64,000 nt of DNA from GCA-2746795 sp964643965 (GTDB lineage: Bacteria; Chloroflexota; Anaerolineae; Promineifilales; Promineifilaceae), in assembly GCA_964643965.1 (NCBI GenBank), contig CAZXVH010000007.1, forward strand, positions 33,672-97,671. The letters run 5' to 3'. Shown here in pieces: positions 17,383 through 24,659 of this stretch (the first letter of the stretch is position 1; each line of letters starts with the position of its first letter). A model generated the notes under the pieces. The model made no database searches and was not told the origin of the DNA. It saw only the letters and a list, made by a program, of their open reading frames with translations. Made by a program: the position numbers and the translations under genes.

Positions 17383-18660
17383 ATGACCGCAACAATTCAA
17401 ACGCAGTTACACACATTTCTAACGGATAATTTGACAGACTACCTGGCTTTACTGCAAGAATGGGTGGGCATCAATAGTTTCACAGCAAACAAGGCAGGGG
17501 TGGATGAATTAGGGCGGAAAACGGCCGGTTCCTTTGCCGAACTGGGTTTTGCCGCAGAGTATATCCCCTCTGTGCATCCCGGGTTTGGCCATCACCTCGT
17601 TTTAACCCGGCCGGGCAAATCCGGCCGTAAAATTGGCCTGGTCTCCCATCTTGATACCGTTTTTCCCCGCGCCGAGGAGCGGGGCAACAACTTTGCCTGG
17701 CGGCCGGACGGGGAGCGCATCTATGGCCCCGGCACAGTGGATATCAAGGGCGGCACACTCATTATCTACATGATGCTGGCCGCTTTGCAAGCCACCTTGC
17801 CAGACGTATTGGATGACATCACCTGGATCATCCTCTTAGACGCTTCAGAGGAGGTGGCTGGCGCTGATTTTGGCGAATTGTGCGTGGCGCGGTTGGGGCC
17901 AGAGGCGTTGGCCTGCCTCATTTTTGAAGGCGGCGCGTTGCAGGAGGGGGAGGCCAAAGTGGTGGTGGCCCGAAAAGGCATGGCGATTTTCCACATTGAA
18001 GTGGCAGGCAAAGCGGCTCATGCCGGCAGCGCCCACAACACAGGGGCCAACGCCATTTTGCAACTGGCGGATGTGTTGCAGCAGGTGGGACGCCTGACTG
18101 ATTACGAACGAAACCTGACCTTTAATGTGGGCACAATCACCGGCGGCACAGTGACGAATCGGGTGCCTCATTTTGCGGCCGCCAAGGTGGAGATGCGGGC
18201 GTATGCGCCTGAGGTGTATCAGGCCGGGGTGGAGAGTATCATGGCGCTCAATGAGTGGTCAACCGTAGCCAGTGTCGAGGGCGATTTCTCCTGCCAGGTT
18301 AGCGTGACGCAAACTCGTAAAACTCTGCCCTGGCCGCGTAATGCTGCCACGGATCATCTCTTTTTTTTGTGGCAGGAAGCCGGGGCGGAGATGGGGCTGG
18401 CCGTTGTGCCTGAGGAGCGCGGCGGCTTGAGCGATGGCAACTATTTCTGGGATGTGGTGCCCAGTCTGGATGGCTTGGGCGCGGCCGGCGGCAATGCGCA
18501 CTGCTCTGAACACAGTGAAGATGGCAGCAAAGAGCAGGAATACTGCTTGCTGGCGGCCTTTGTGCCCAAGACGGTGCTGAATGTAACGGCCGTTCTTAAA
18601 CTGATTGGCTATCGGGGGAGTTCAGGGGTTCAGAAAGAGAGGGGGTTTTCGCTTCACTGA
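17383..18660 (+). CDS. M20 family metallo-carboxypeptidase (glutamate carboxypeptidase-like)
   Basis: A 425-residue zinc peptidase. The metal and catalytic motifs are in order: SHLDTVFP (His and Asp), GPGTVDIKGG (bridging Asp), DASEEVAG (catalytic Glu pair), then a Glu in FEGGAL and the final His in NAHCSEHSED. The dimerisation domain lies at about residues 195-310 (AGKAAHAGSAHNTGANA). The closest well-known group is carboxypeptidase G2, which removes C-terminal glutamate. Its position divergent from ggt suggests a shared role in gamma-glutamyl compound turnover, which is inference. The last dozen residues (SGVQKERGFSLH) look unconserved. Confidence 0.85.
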   Translation: MTATIQTQLHTFLTDNLTDYLALLQEWVGINSFTANKAGVDELGRKTAGSFAELGFAAEYIPSVHPGFGHHLVLTRPGKSGRKIGLVSHLDTVFPRAEERGNNFAWRPDGERIYGPGTVDIKGGTLIIYMMLAALQATLPDVLDDITWIILLDASEEVAGADFGELCVARLGPEALACLIFEGGALQEGEAKVVVARKGMAIFHIEVAGKAAHAGSAHNTGANAILQLADVLQQVGRLTDYERNLTFNVGTITGGTVTNRVPHFAAAKVEMRAYAPEVYQAGVESIMALNEWSTVASVEGDFSCQVSVTQTRKTLPWPRNAATDHLFFLWQEAGAEMGLAVVPEERGGLSDGNYFWDVVPSLDGLGAAGGNAHCSEHSEDGSKEQEYCLLAAFVPKTVLNVTAVLKLIGYRGSSGVQKERGFSLH

Positions 18661-18682
18661 GAGCAGCACTGGGGCGGGAGTT

Positions 18683-20182
18683 TTAAACTTTATACAGCAA
18701 ATCAATATACCGTTTCAGCAAATCGCCCACCACGCCGCGAGCGGGAATGCTGGACGCCATGCCGTAAACGGGGGCCAATCCTTCGCCGCTGTCAGGAGAA
18801 GCTTTTACCTGGGCCACCGCTGCTTTCAAATCGGTGATGAGCCGTTCTTTGACGCCTGGCTGGGTATGCAGCCGCGTGACCATGATGTGGATGGCGGGCG
18901 GTTGGAAGAGACCGGTTAGACTCCACCCTTTTTGGCTCATGGCGTCCATCACCCGGTAAATATCCATCTCGTCTGACGTGAAGGAGATGATGAAGGTGGG
19001 ATCGCCCAAGACGTGCAGGTCCGGCATGGCGTTGACCTGGTCTCGAATGAAAACGGCCGTTTCCATAATCGCTTTGGTGGCCGCCAGATACCCGTCTTGC
19101 CCCTCCGTCACCAACGCTGCCCAGGCCGCCGCCGCCGAAGCGCCCGGCCGGCTGCCGGCAAAACTGGGCGAAAAATACATGCCGCCCGGCCAATCCGTGA
19201 CCACAAAATATTGGTAACGGCGCAATTCCGGGGTGCGATACAGCACTACCGACGAACCTTTGGGCGCTAACCCATATTTGTGAGTGTCGGCCGACATAGA
19301 GGTGACGCCGGGCAGCCGAAAATCGTAAGCGGGCAGGTGGTAGCCCAATTTCTCTGCCCAGGGCAGCACAAAGCCGCCCACACAGGCGTCTACGTGCATG
19401 CCAATGCCCGCTTCCTTTGCCAGCGCCGCCATCTCCGAGATGGGATCGATGACCCCATGCGGGAAGCTGGGGGCCGACCCCACCAGGGCGATTGTGTTTT
19501 TGTTGATGGCGTTCTTGGCGGCGATCCAGTCGGCGCGGAAGCTGGTGGGGTCTACCGGGATTTTGATGAGCTTGAAGCCAAAATAGTGGGCGGCTTTGTC
19601 GAAGGCGGCATGGGCGGTGATGGGCGCGATCACTTCTGGTTTGCGGATCCCTTTGCTTTCTCGCGCCCAATCCCGATATGTTTTCATAGCCATGAGGATG
19701 CTTTCGGTGCCGCCGGAAGTGAGTGTGCCGCAGATGTCGTCGGTGGTCTGGCTGCCGCCCAACATGTCGGCCGTCATGGCCACTACCTCCGCTTCAAATT
19801 TGCTGCTGCTGGGCCAGAGATGGGCATGGAGGGCATTGCTGGCAGCGTTGAGGTTGTACACCTGGTTGAGGAAATCGGTCTCCTCTGCGTCGCCGTGGAA
19901 GACGGCGCCGGAGACGTAACCTTCTTGCCAACGGGGGTTTTCGCGGCTGGTGATGGCGCTCATTTCGGCGAGGAGGTCGGAGTGGGAACGGCCGTTTTCC
20001 GGCAGCGTCTCATAAGTAGAAAATTCACCCCGATACGGTTTGAGCGAGGTTTCCAGGCCGGCGATAATGTCGGCGTACTCTTGTTCCAGCCGTCGGTTGA
20101 CAAAGGGAATTGCCTTGACCGGCTTTTCTATGGCGCTCATAAAGCGCCGGTTAAAACGGTTAATTTGCTTTTTTAGCCCCAT
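18683..20182 (-). CDS. PLP-dependent lyase of the sphingosine-1-phosphate lyase / group II decarboxylase family
   Basis: A 499-residue enzyme. The PLP lysine is in MSADTHKYGLAPKGSS, and GTLTSGGTESILMAMK carries the phosphate-binding part. The segments TDWPGGMYFSPSFAGSRPG and GWSLTGLFQPPAIHIMVT follow eukaryotic and bacterial sphingosine-1-phosphate lyases closely and differ from glutamate decarboxylase. It would cleave a long-chain base phosphate into an aldehyde and ethanolamine phosphate. Whether this organism makes sphingoid lipids cannot be judged here. The ATG at 20182 follows AGGAGG by six bases and is preferred to 20215. No N-terminal membrane helix is seen, unlike the eukaryotic enzyme. 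Confidence 0.8.
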   Translation of the reverse strand: MGLKKQINRFNRRFMSAIEKPVKAIPFVNRRLEQEYADIIAGLETSLKPYRGEFSTYETLPENGRSHSDLLAEMSAITSRENPRWQEGYVSGAVFHGDAEETDFLNQVYNLNAASNALHAHLWPSSSKFEAEVVAMTADMLGGSQTTDDICGTLTSGGTESILMAMKTYRDWARESKGIRKPEVIAPITAHAAFDKAAHYFGFKLIKIPVDPTSFRADWIAAKNAINKNTIALVGSAPSFPHGVIDPISEMAALAKEAGIGMHVDACVGGFVLPWAEKLGYHLPAYDFRLPGVTSMSADTHKYGLAPKGSSVVLYRTPELRRYQYFVVTDWPGGMYFSPSFAGSRPGASAAAAWAALVTEGQDGYLAATKAIMETAVFIRDQVNAMPDLHVLGDPTFIISFTSDEMDIYRVMDAMSQKGWSLTGLFQPPAIHIMVTRLHTQPGVKERLITDLKAAVAQVKASPDSGEGLAPVYGMASSIPARGVVGDLLKRYIDLLYKV

Positions 20183-20202
20183 GACTGCCTCCTTGGCACA
20201 GT

Positions 20203-20230
20203 AAGATTGGTTCAATCTCCAAAGTTTGAA
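20203..20230. repeat. AGATTGGTTCAATCT repeat unit
   Basis: AAGATTGGTTCAATCT stands just upstream of the lyase gene. The same unit is at 38503-38518, and a longer palindromic form is at 28397-28433. Confidence 0.5.
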
Positions 20231-20251
20231 TCAATTTTACTCGCATATTCG

Positions 20252-21697
20252 TTATCCTGCCCCGCCCAACACGCGCCAGATTTGGGCCACAAAGAAGGTG
20301 ACTATAAAACCCAGGGCCAGTGGCAGTAAAGAGGCCACGGCCGTCCACCGTTTGCTGCCTGTTTCTTTGTAGATGGTGTAGATGGTCGTAGAGCAGGGAT
20401 TGTGGATGAGGGAGAAGAGCATGACATTAACGGCCGTTAACAATGTCCAGCCTCCCGCGACCAACAATTCTTTAACGGCCGTTTCGGAATTCAGTTCAAA
20501 CATCACGCCAGCGCCATCGCCGGGCGATGTCACCCCTAATATCAAGACGGTGAGCATCATAATGGTAGGTATCACAATCTCATTGGCCGGAATCGCCACG
20601 ATATAAGCCAGCAAAATGATGCCGTTTAAGCCAAACAAAATGCCTACTGGATTCAAGAAATTGATGATGTACTCGGCTAAAGTGGTACCACCAATGGAAA
20701 TATTGGCAATGAGCCAGATGATGGCTCCGGCCGGCAAAGCGAAGACAATCGCCCGCCACAACACATATAAGGTGCGGTCGATAAGCGACGTGTAGATGGT
20801 TTGCAAAATGCGTGGCGGGCGGTAGGGGGGCAGCTCCAGGCTAAACGTGGAGACTTCACCACGCAGCACGGTGCGCGACAATCCCCATGACAGGCCAAAG
20901 CTAAATAAAATACCCAGCACGGCAATGCTCACCACGGCCAGCGCCGAGACCAGGCCGGCCAGGTAAGCGGGCGCCAGGGCGCCGATGAAGATGGTGGCGA
21001 GCAGAATTTGGGTGGGCCAACGGCCGTTACACAATGAAAAATTATTGGTGATAATAGCGATCAACCGTTCCCGCGGACTGTCAATCACCCGCGTGGCCAC
21101 CACCCCGGCCGCATTGCAACCATAGCCCATCATCATGCTGAGCGCCTGTTTGCCATGCGCCCCGACTTTACGGTAGGCATTGTCCAGGTTGAAAGCGACG
21201 CGCGGCAAATAACCAAAATCTTCCAACAGCGTAAACAGGGGGAAGAAGATCGCCATCGGCGGCAGCATCACGCTCACCACCCAGGCCGTCGCCAGATACA
21301 TGCCGTCAATAAGCAGGCCGCTGAGCCACCAGGGTAGGCCAATGGCGTTGGCGATATTGTGCAAGACCGGCACCATCCAATCGATCAGGACAGCGTATAA
21401 CATTTGTGAGGGTACATTGGCCCCTTCAATGGTCAGCCAAAATACCACGGTAAACATCAGAATCATGAGCGGGAAGCCCCACATGCGGCTCGTCACCACC
21501 TTGTCGATGGTGCGATCCAGATCAAAACGGGGCTTCTCATCCGGCCGGGTGACGGCGCGGCTTGCCAGGCGGGAGGCGTCTGTGTAAATATCTTCCATCA
21601 GTTTCTCGTGGAAATCTCGCCCAATTTGCCAGCGCAGCGAATCGGCTGTGGCTAAAATATCTTCAGAGGTAATGTCGTTTCTTGTAATCGTTGTCAT
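20252..21697 (-). CDS. feoB: FeoB membrane (Gate) half, separately encoded
   Basis: A 481-residue polytopic protein that corresponds to the membrane part of the ferrous iron transporter FeoB. It starts with the linker found after the G domain (ADSLRWQIGRDF, then FDLDRTIDKVVTSRMWGFPLM) and has about nine hydrophobic segments. The Gate motif is recognisable in MMGYGCNAAGVVATRVIDSP and continues as NNFSLCNGRWPTQILL, where the usual FeoB reading is xCSARLPVY. The change to C-N-G-R-W-P comes from an AACGGCCGTT palindrome at 21019-21028. The partner G domain is encoded by the upstream gene, 104 bp away. Iron import is inferred from family and context. Confidence 0.85.
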   Translation of the reverse strand: MTTITRNDITSEDILATADSLRWQIGRDFHEKLMEDIYTDASRLASRAVTRPDEKPRFDLDRTIDKVVTSRMWGFPLMILMFTVVFWLTIEGANVPSQMLYAVLIDWMVPVLHNIANAIGLPWWLSGLLIDGMYLATAWVVSVMLPPMAIFFPLFTLLEDFGYLPRVAFNLDNAYRKVGAHGKQALSMMMGYGCNAAGVVATRVIDSPRERLIAIITNNFSLCNGRWPTQILLATIFIGALAPAYLAGLVSALAVVSIAVLGILFSFGLSWGLSRTVLRGEVSTFSLELPPYRPPRILQTIYTSLIDRTLYVLWRAIVFALPAGAIIWLIANISIGGTTLAEYIINFLNPVGILFGLNGIILLAYIVAIPANEIVIPTIMMLTVLILGVTSPGDGAGVMFELNSETAVKELLVAGGWTLLTAVNVMLFSLIHNPCSTTIYTIYKETGSKRWTAVASLLPLALGFIVTFFVAQIWRVLGGAG

Positions 21698-21730
21698 TTT
21701 TATACCTTGTGGCGTGGTAACTATTCAGCG

Positions 21731-21788
21731 AGACCTGTCAGGTTTGCTCGAGAGAGAGCTATCTGTCTAAACCAAACCTGACAGGTCT
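21731..21788. repeat. Inverted repeat AGACCTGTCAGGTTT between the feoB halves
   Basis: A perfect 15-bp inverted repeat (21731-21745 with 21774-21788) with a 28-base spacer fills the gap between the two feoB parts. It could attenuate transcription of the membrane half or be a mobile repeat that split the gene. Confidence 0.6.
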
Positions 21789-21801
21789 TACAGAGTGCCT
21801 T

Positions 21802-22710
21802 TTAGGCGGGTTCAAGTTGAAGCGCTAAACGCTGGGTGGCGTCTGTGGCCTGGCTGCTGAGGTCTCCCAGTTCTCCGGTGCGCACCGCTTCCGCCAGACG
21901 CTGGTCGCCATCCAGGAGGCGCAGCGCCACCCAGCGGGCATTGGGCACGCCAGGGAAGGCTGCTTCTATCTGTGTGGTTAGCTCCTGTACGGCGCGGTGG
22001 ATGGCCGGCGAACCGGTTTTAACGCGATGTGGTTTGCACACGATTTCGCCGGTAGCCACATCGTGGATGGCTTGCAGCAGTTCCGGCAGCCCCTCTTTTT
22101 GGCGGGCGGCCGTGGGCACTACTGGCACGCCCAGGTCACGCGCCAGACGCCGTTCATCCACGGTGAAGCCGTGCCGTCTGGCCTCATCAATCAGGTTCAG
22201 ACAGACGACGGCGCGGTCGGTGATTTCCAGCACTTGCAGCGTCAGGTTCAGGTTTCGTTCCAGCCGGGTGGCGTCTACCACCACGACAGTGACATCTGGT
22301 TGGCCGAAGAGGATAAAGTCCCGGGCTACCTCTTCATCCAGGCTGGTGGAAAGCAGGGAGTAAGTGCCGGGCAGGTCTACAATTTTGTATCGCTTATCGC
22401 TGTAGCCATAGCCACCTTCGGCGCGGGTGACAGTTTTTCCCGGCCAGTTGCCGGTGTGTTGGCGCAGCCCGGTCAGGGCATTGAAGACGGTGCTTTTGCC
22501 AGTGTTGGGGTTTCCGGCCAGGGCAATGACGTAATCCCAATCGGTCATATCTACGCCGAGTTTGAGCAAATTACTGGCATTGTGCGCCGGGCAAGTGGCG
22601 CAGGCTGAAGTGGGGAGGGGCGTTACCTGGCGTGGAGATGTTTTGGTTTGATTATTCATTGGTTTGTCCTTCGGTTTGTCCTTCGGTTTGTCCTTCGGTT
22701 TGTCCTTCAT
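21802..22710 (-). CDS. feoB: FeoB G-protein half, separately encoded
   Basis: A 302-residue GTPase equal to the N-terminal half of FeoB. G1 is GNPNTGKST, the switch region has HTGNWPGKTV, G3 is DLPGTYSLL and G4 is NLID; a helical regulatory domain follows (ARWVALRLLDGD). It ends before any membrane helix. A Cys pair (CATC) precedes the G domain. The first 17 residues are M followed by four KDKP repeats, encoded by a 12-bp tandem repeat; the ATG at 22659 (MNNQTK), with AAGGAC about nine bases upstream inside the last repeat, is an equally good start. It follows the DtxR-FeoA gene by six bases, so the three genes form one operon. Confidence 0.88.
   Translation of the reverse strand: MKDKPKDKPKDKPKDKPMNNQTKTSPRQVTPLPTSACATCPAHNASNLLKLGVDMTDWDYVIALAGNPNTGKSTVFNALTGLRQHTGNWPGKTVTRAEGGYGYSDKRYKIVDLPGTYSLLSTSLDEEVARDFILFGQPDVTVVVVDATRLERNLNLTLQVLEITDRAVVCLNLIDEARRHGFTVDERRLARDLGVPVVPTAARQKEGLPELLQAIHDVATGEIVCKPHRVKTGSPAIHRAVQELTTQIEAAFPGVPNARWVALRLLDGDQRLAEAVRTGELGDLSSQATDATQRLALQLEPA
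22661..22708 (-). repeat. Four 12-bp tandem repeats at the start of feoB (G domain)
   Basis: GGTTTGTCCTTC on the plus strand is repeated four times without change. On the coding strand each unit contains AAGGAC, a Shine-Dalgarno-like string, and encodes K-D-K-P. Copy number changes would keep the frame. Confidence 0.9.
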
Positions 22711-22716
22711 AATTTT

Positions 22717-23742
22717 TTAAGCAGCGGCCTTTTTTACTTGTATCATCGCTGCCTGATCTGAGCGCAGAGCGATGAGGGCGTCTCGGATGATGTAGGCTGT
22801 GGGGTCGCCGCCTGGACTGCGCATTTCAGCGGTGATCTGGGCGCCGGGCAGAATGCCCAGATCCATGAAGCGGCGGCGTTCTGCGCCCCGGCAGCGACGG
22901 GAGATGGCAATGACTTCGGCCGTTTCTCCGATAGGTAGTTGGCTGAGGCGACGGCCGTTCACTGGCATGGCTTCTTCTTGGGGGATAATCGGTGTGACAG
23001 AGATGTTGGCGGCGACGATGGGGGCCAATATGTGTTCGTCGCCATTAGCCCAGAAGCGGATGCGGTTGGGTGTTTTTTCGATGATGCGTATAGACATGCC
23101 CGGGTACAAGCCTTCGGCGGCCAACTGAGCATAGACAATTTCTGGCTCGTCTTCCAGGTGGACGATTTGACCGAGGGTGTCTGGCGCCATGGCTGTCAGC
23201 GGGCGGCCGCCATGTGTGATCAGTTGACCGGCGGCTGTGGGGATGGGATCGCCATGCGGATCATAGGTGGGGTGGCCTAACTGCGCCGCCAAATCGTCGA
23301 TTTGGGCCGGCGTGAAGAGGTGTTCCAGTCGTTCTGCCTGGCCGTGCCACTCAGCTTCGTCATAGCCTGTTTCTTCGGCCAGGTAATGTTCATAGAGCCG
23401 ATGGGCGCGAATGATGTGGAGGGCGGCTTCACGGCCGTTTGGGGTCAGTTGGATGACTTCACCGGTCAGGGTGAGCAGGGCGTTGGCTTCCATCCTCTCC
23501 AGTAGCCCGGCGGTATCATTGAGGCTGATGTGGAGGATGCCAGCGATGCTTTCCATGGTGGGGCGCCGCCCCTTCATTTCAAATTTGTAGATATGTTTGA
23601 GTGCGTCTTCACTCATGACTCGTTCGTTGAGATGGCTGGTCTTTTGCCACCACGCCCAAATTCCTTTTTCAGGCCAGACGATGACGGCCGTGACTGCTGC
23701 CACAACCAGACCAAATATTAAAGCGGTTAATGGATCATACAT
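22717..23742 (-). CDS. Membrane-anchored DtxR/MntR-type regulator fused to FeoA domains
   Basis: A 341-residue fusion. A hydrophobic helix (TALIFGLVVAAVTAVIVW) at residues 5-22 precedes a DtxR-like winged helix (about 38-105, KGRRPTMESIAGILHISLND) and the metal-binding/dimerisation region (RAHRLYEHYLAEETGYDEAEWH, then the HLFT and LGHPTYDPHGDPIP signature). Two SH3-like FeoA segments follow: one at about 195-245 and one at the C-terminus (LSQLPIGETAEVIAISRR, FMDLGILPGAQI). DtxR proteins repress iron or manganese uptake genes when metal is plentiful; FeoA assists FeoB. A single protein may therefore sense iron and touch the transporter at the membrane. First gene of the feo operon; AAGGA lies six bases upstream of the ATG. 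Confidence 0.85.
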   Translation of the reverse strand: MYDPLTALIFGLVVAAVTAVIVWPEKGIWAWWQKTSHLNERVMSEDALKHIYKFEMKGRRPTMESIAGILHISLNDTAGLLERMEANALLTLTGEVIQLTPNGREAALHIIRAHRLYEHYLAEETGYDEAEWHGQAERLEHLFTPAQIDDLAAQLGHPTYDPHGDPIPTAAGQLITHGGRPLTAMAPDTLGQIVHLEDEPEIVYAQLAAEGLYPGMSIRIIEKTPNRIRFWANGDEHILAPIVAANISVTPIIPQEEAMPVNGRRLSQLPIGETAEVIAISRRCRGAERRRFMDLGILPGAQITAEMRSPGGDPTAYIIRDALIALRSDQAAMIQVKKAAA

Positions 23743-23753
23743 GATTTTCCTTC

Positions 23754-23778
23754 TATATTTTGGTGTGTCTAAAATATA
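23754..23778. promoter_or_regulatory. Candidate DtxR-type operator before the feo operon
   Basis: The inverted repeat TATATTTT / AAAATATA (23754-23761 with 23771-23778) lies 12 bases upstream of the DtxR-FeoA start codon, where a repressor would block transcription. The match to any known DtxR or MntR box is only in its AT-rich dyad form, so this is a guess. Confidence 0.35.
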
Positions 23779-23875
23779 ATTTGCATGCTTGTAATTCTAT
23801 CGGATTTCTGAAAGATTTCAAGGACGAAAAGCAGCAAATGAAGAGGAGGTAAGATTTTGGTGAGGTTTGCCAGAG

Positions 23876-23904
23876 CCGACAAAAATTTGCCAGACTTTTG
23901 TCGG
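23876..23904. repeat. Hairpin CCGACAAAA between feo operon and tRNA-Ser
   Basis: A 9-bp perfect stem (23876-23884 with 23896-23904) with an 11-base loop; TTTGCCAGA is directly repeated beside and inside it. The 253-bp gap between the feo operon start and tRNA-Ser holds this hairpin, the candidate operator and the tRNA promoter. Confidence 0.45.
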
Positions 23905-23932
23905 TTGATGCCTGAGAGCGGTCGCCGGAAAT

Positions 23933-23960
23933 TTGCAAACTGCTCAACTATGATTATAAT
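23933..23960 (+). promoter_or_regulatory. Sigma-70 type promoter of tRNA-Ser
   Basis: TTGCAA (23933-23938), a 16-base spacer and a perfect TATAAT (23955-23960) stand 35 bases upstream of the tRNA 5' end. Confidence 0.6.
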
Positions 23961-23995
23961 TTCCCTCTTGTTTAACAAGTTTACAGTAGATTGAT

Positions 23996-24085
23996 GGGCG
24001 GGTGACCGAGAGGCTGAAGGTGCAGCACTGGAAATGCTGTGTACGGGCAACTGTACCGTGGGTTCGAATCCCACCCCGTCCGCCA
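23996..24085 (+). tRNA. tRNA-Ser (GGA)
   Basis: A 90-base type II tRNA. The acceptor stem GGGCGGG pairs with CCCGTCC (one G-U pair), the D arm is ACCGAGAGGCTGAAGGT, the anticodon loop CTGGAAA gives anticodon GGA for UCC/UCU serine codons, the long variable arm is GTACGGGCAACTGTAC, and the T arm is GTGGGTTCGAATCCCAC. The CCA end is encoded. A 12-bp hairpin follows immediately. Confidence 0.97.
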
Positions 24086-24120
24086 AAAGAGGCGTGGAAT
24101 CAACCACGCCTCTTTCATTT
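24086..24120 (+). terminator. Rho-independent terminator after tRNA-Ser
   Basis: A perfect 12-bp stem AAAGAGGCGTGG (24086-24097 with 24104-24115), a 6-base loop, then TTTCATTTT. Confidence 0.85.
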
Positions 24121-24184
24121 TAAAACGGCCGTTGTCGCTCCTTCCCGTTCGCCTTTATAATCATTGGGGTAACTGGCATAAAAA

Positions 24185-24256
24185 TACCCCCGCACGGACT
24201 CGAACCATGATCTACCGCTTAGGAGGCGGTTGCTCTATCCTTTGAGCTACGAGGGC
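24185..24256 (-). tRNA. tRNA-Arg (CCT)
   Basis: A 72-base tRNA read on the minus strand. The acceptor stem GCCCTCG pairs with CGGGGGT, the D arm is GCTCAAAGGATAGAGC, the anticodon loop CTCCTAA gives CCT for AGG arginine codons, and the T loop is TTCGAGT between CATGG and CCGTG. CCA is not encoded. It faces tRNA-Ser tail to tail across about 100 bp that include one AACGGCCGTT. Confidence 0.95.
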
Positions 24257-24308
24257 AGGATAACAATCAATTAGATAAATTGTGAACCATGAATTGTTAA
24301 TGCGGCTG

Positions 24309-24317
24309 GATTATAGC
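24309..24317 (-). promoter_or_regulatory. Extended -10 promoter of tRNA-Arg
   Basis: On the minus strand the string TGCTATAAT (TGn plus a perfect TATAAT) lies 53 bases upstream of the mature tRNA 5' end. No good -35 element is seen, as is usual for extended -10 promoters. Confidence 0.5.
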
Positions 24318-24659
24318 AGAGGGTGGATATGAGATCGAAAATGGCTGAAAAACAGCCGCCTTTTTTCGTATATGGCGCTTTGCTGCCAGGCCAGACATGC
24401 CTGCTATCGAGTCGATCCCTGGCGGTGTTTGTGAGGCATAGGTGGTTGATGCCCAACAGGAGATGGGACAGTGGTGGGCTGAGGTAGCTTCAGTACAGCT
24501 TGTACCCGGATGTACCCCTGTCCCTCGAAGAAACAGAGCGAATAAACCCTCGTTGCCTCTTGCCGATTGACGGTATTGGGTTATTCTAATGGGGATAATC
24601 CTGTCCAGTAGTTCATGCAAAAGAAGGTATCATCCTTCAATTTTTATTCTTGATGATTT
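24318..24659. other. Gap of about 340 bases without a recognised gene
   Basis: Only a small hairpin GGCTG-AAAAA-CAGCC followed by GCCTTTTTT (about 24344-24367, plus strand) stands out, which could end plus-strand transcription. The open frames here (up to 107 codons, minus) have poor composition and no recognisable motif. It may hold gene debris, since it lies between tRNA genes and a nuclease gene in an accessory stretch. Confidence 0.4.

Noticed and set aside
18792..19670. 292-residue minus-strand frame
   Set aside because: Overlaps the lyase gene in another frame of the same strand; repetitive Arg/His composition.
19280..20176. 298-residue frame on the plus strand
   Set aside because: It is antisense to the lyase gene, whose motifs are intact; composition (Gly/His/Val rich) is typical of a shadow frame.
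22661..22708. Possible iterons of an origin
   Set aside because: The repeats are inside a coding start, are perfectly in frame and no replication gene is near.
24297..24620. 107-residue minus-strand frame between tRNA-Arg and the nuclease gene
   Set aside because: Cys/Ser/His-rich text with no known motif and no ribosome binding site; covers the tRNA-Arg promoter.
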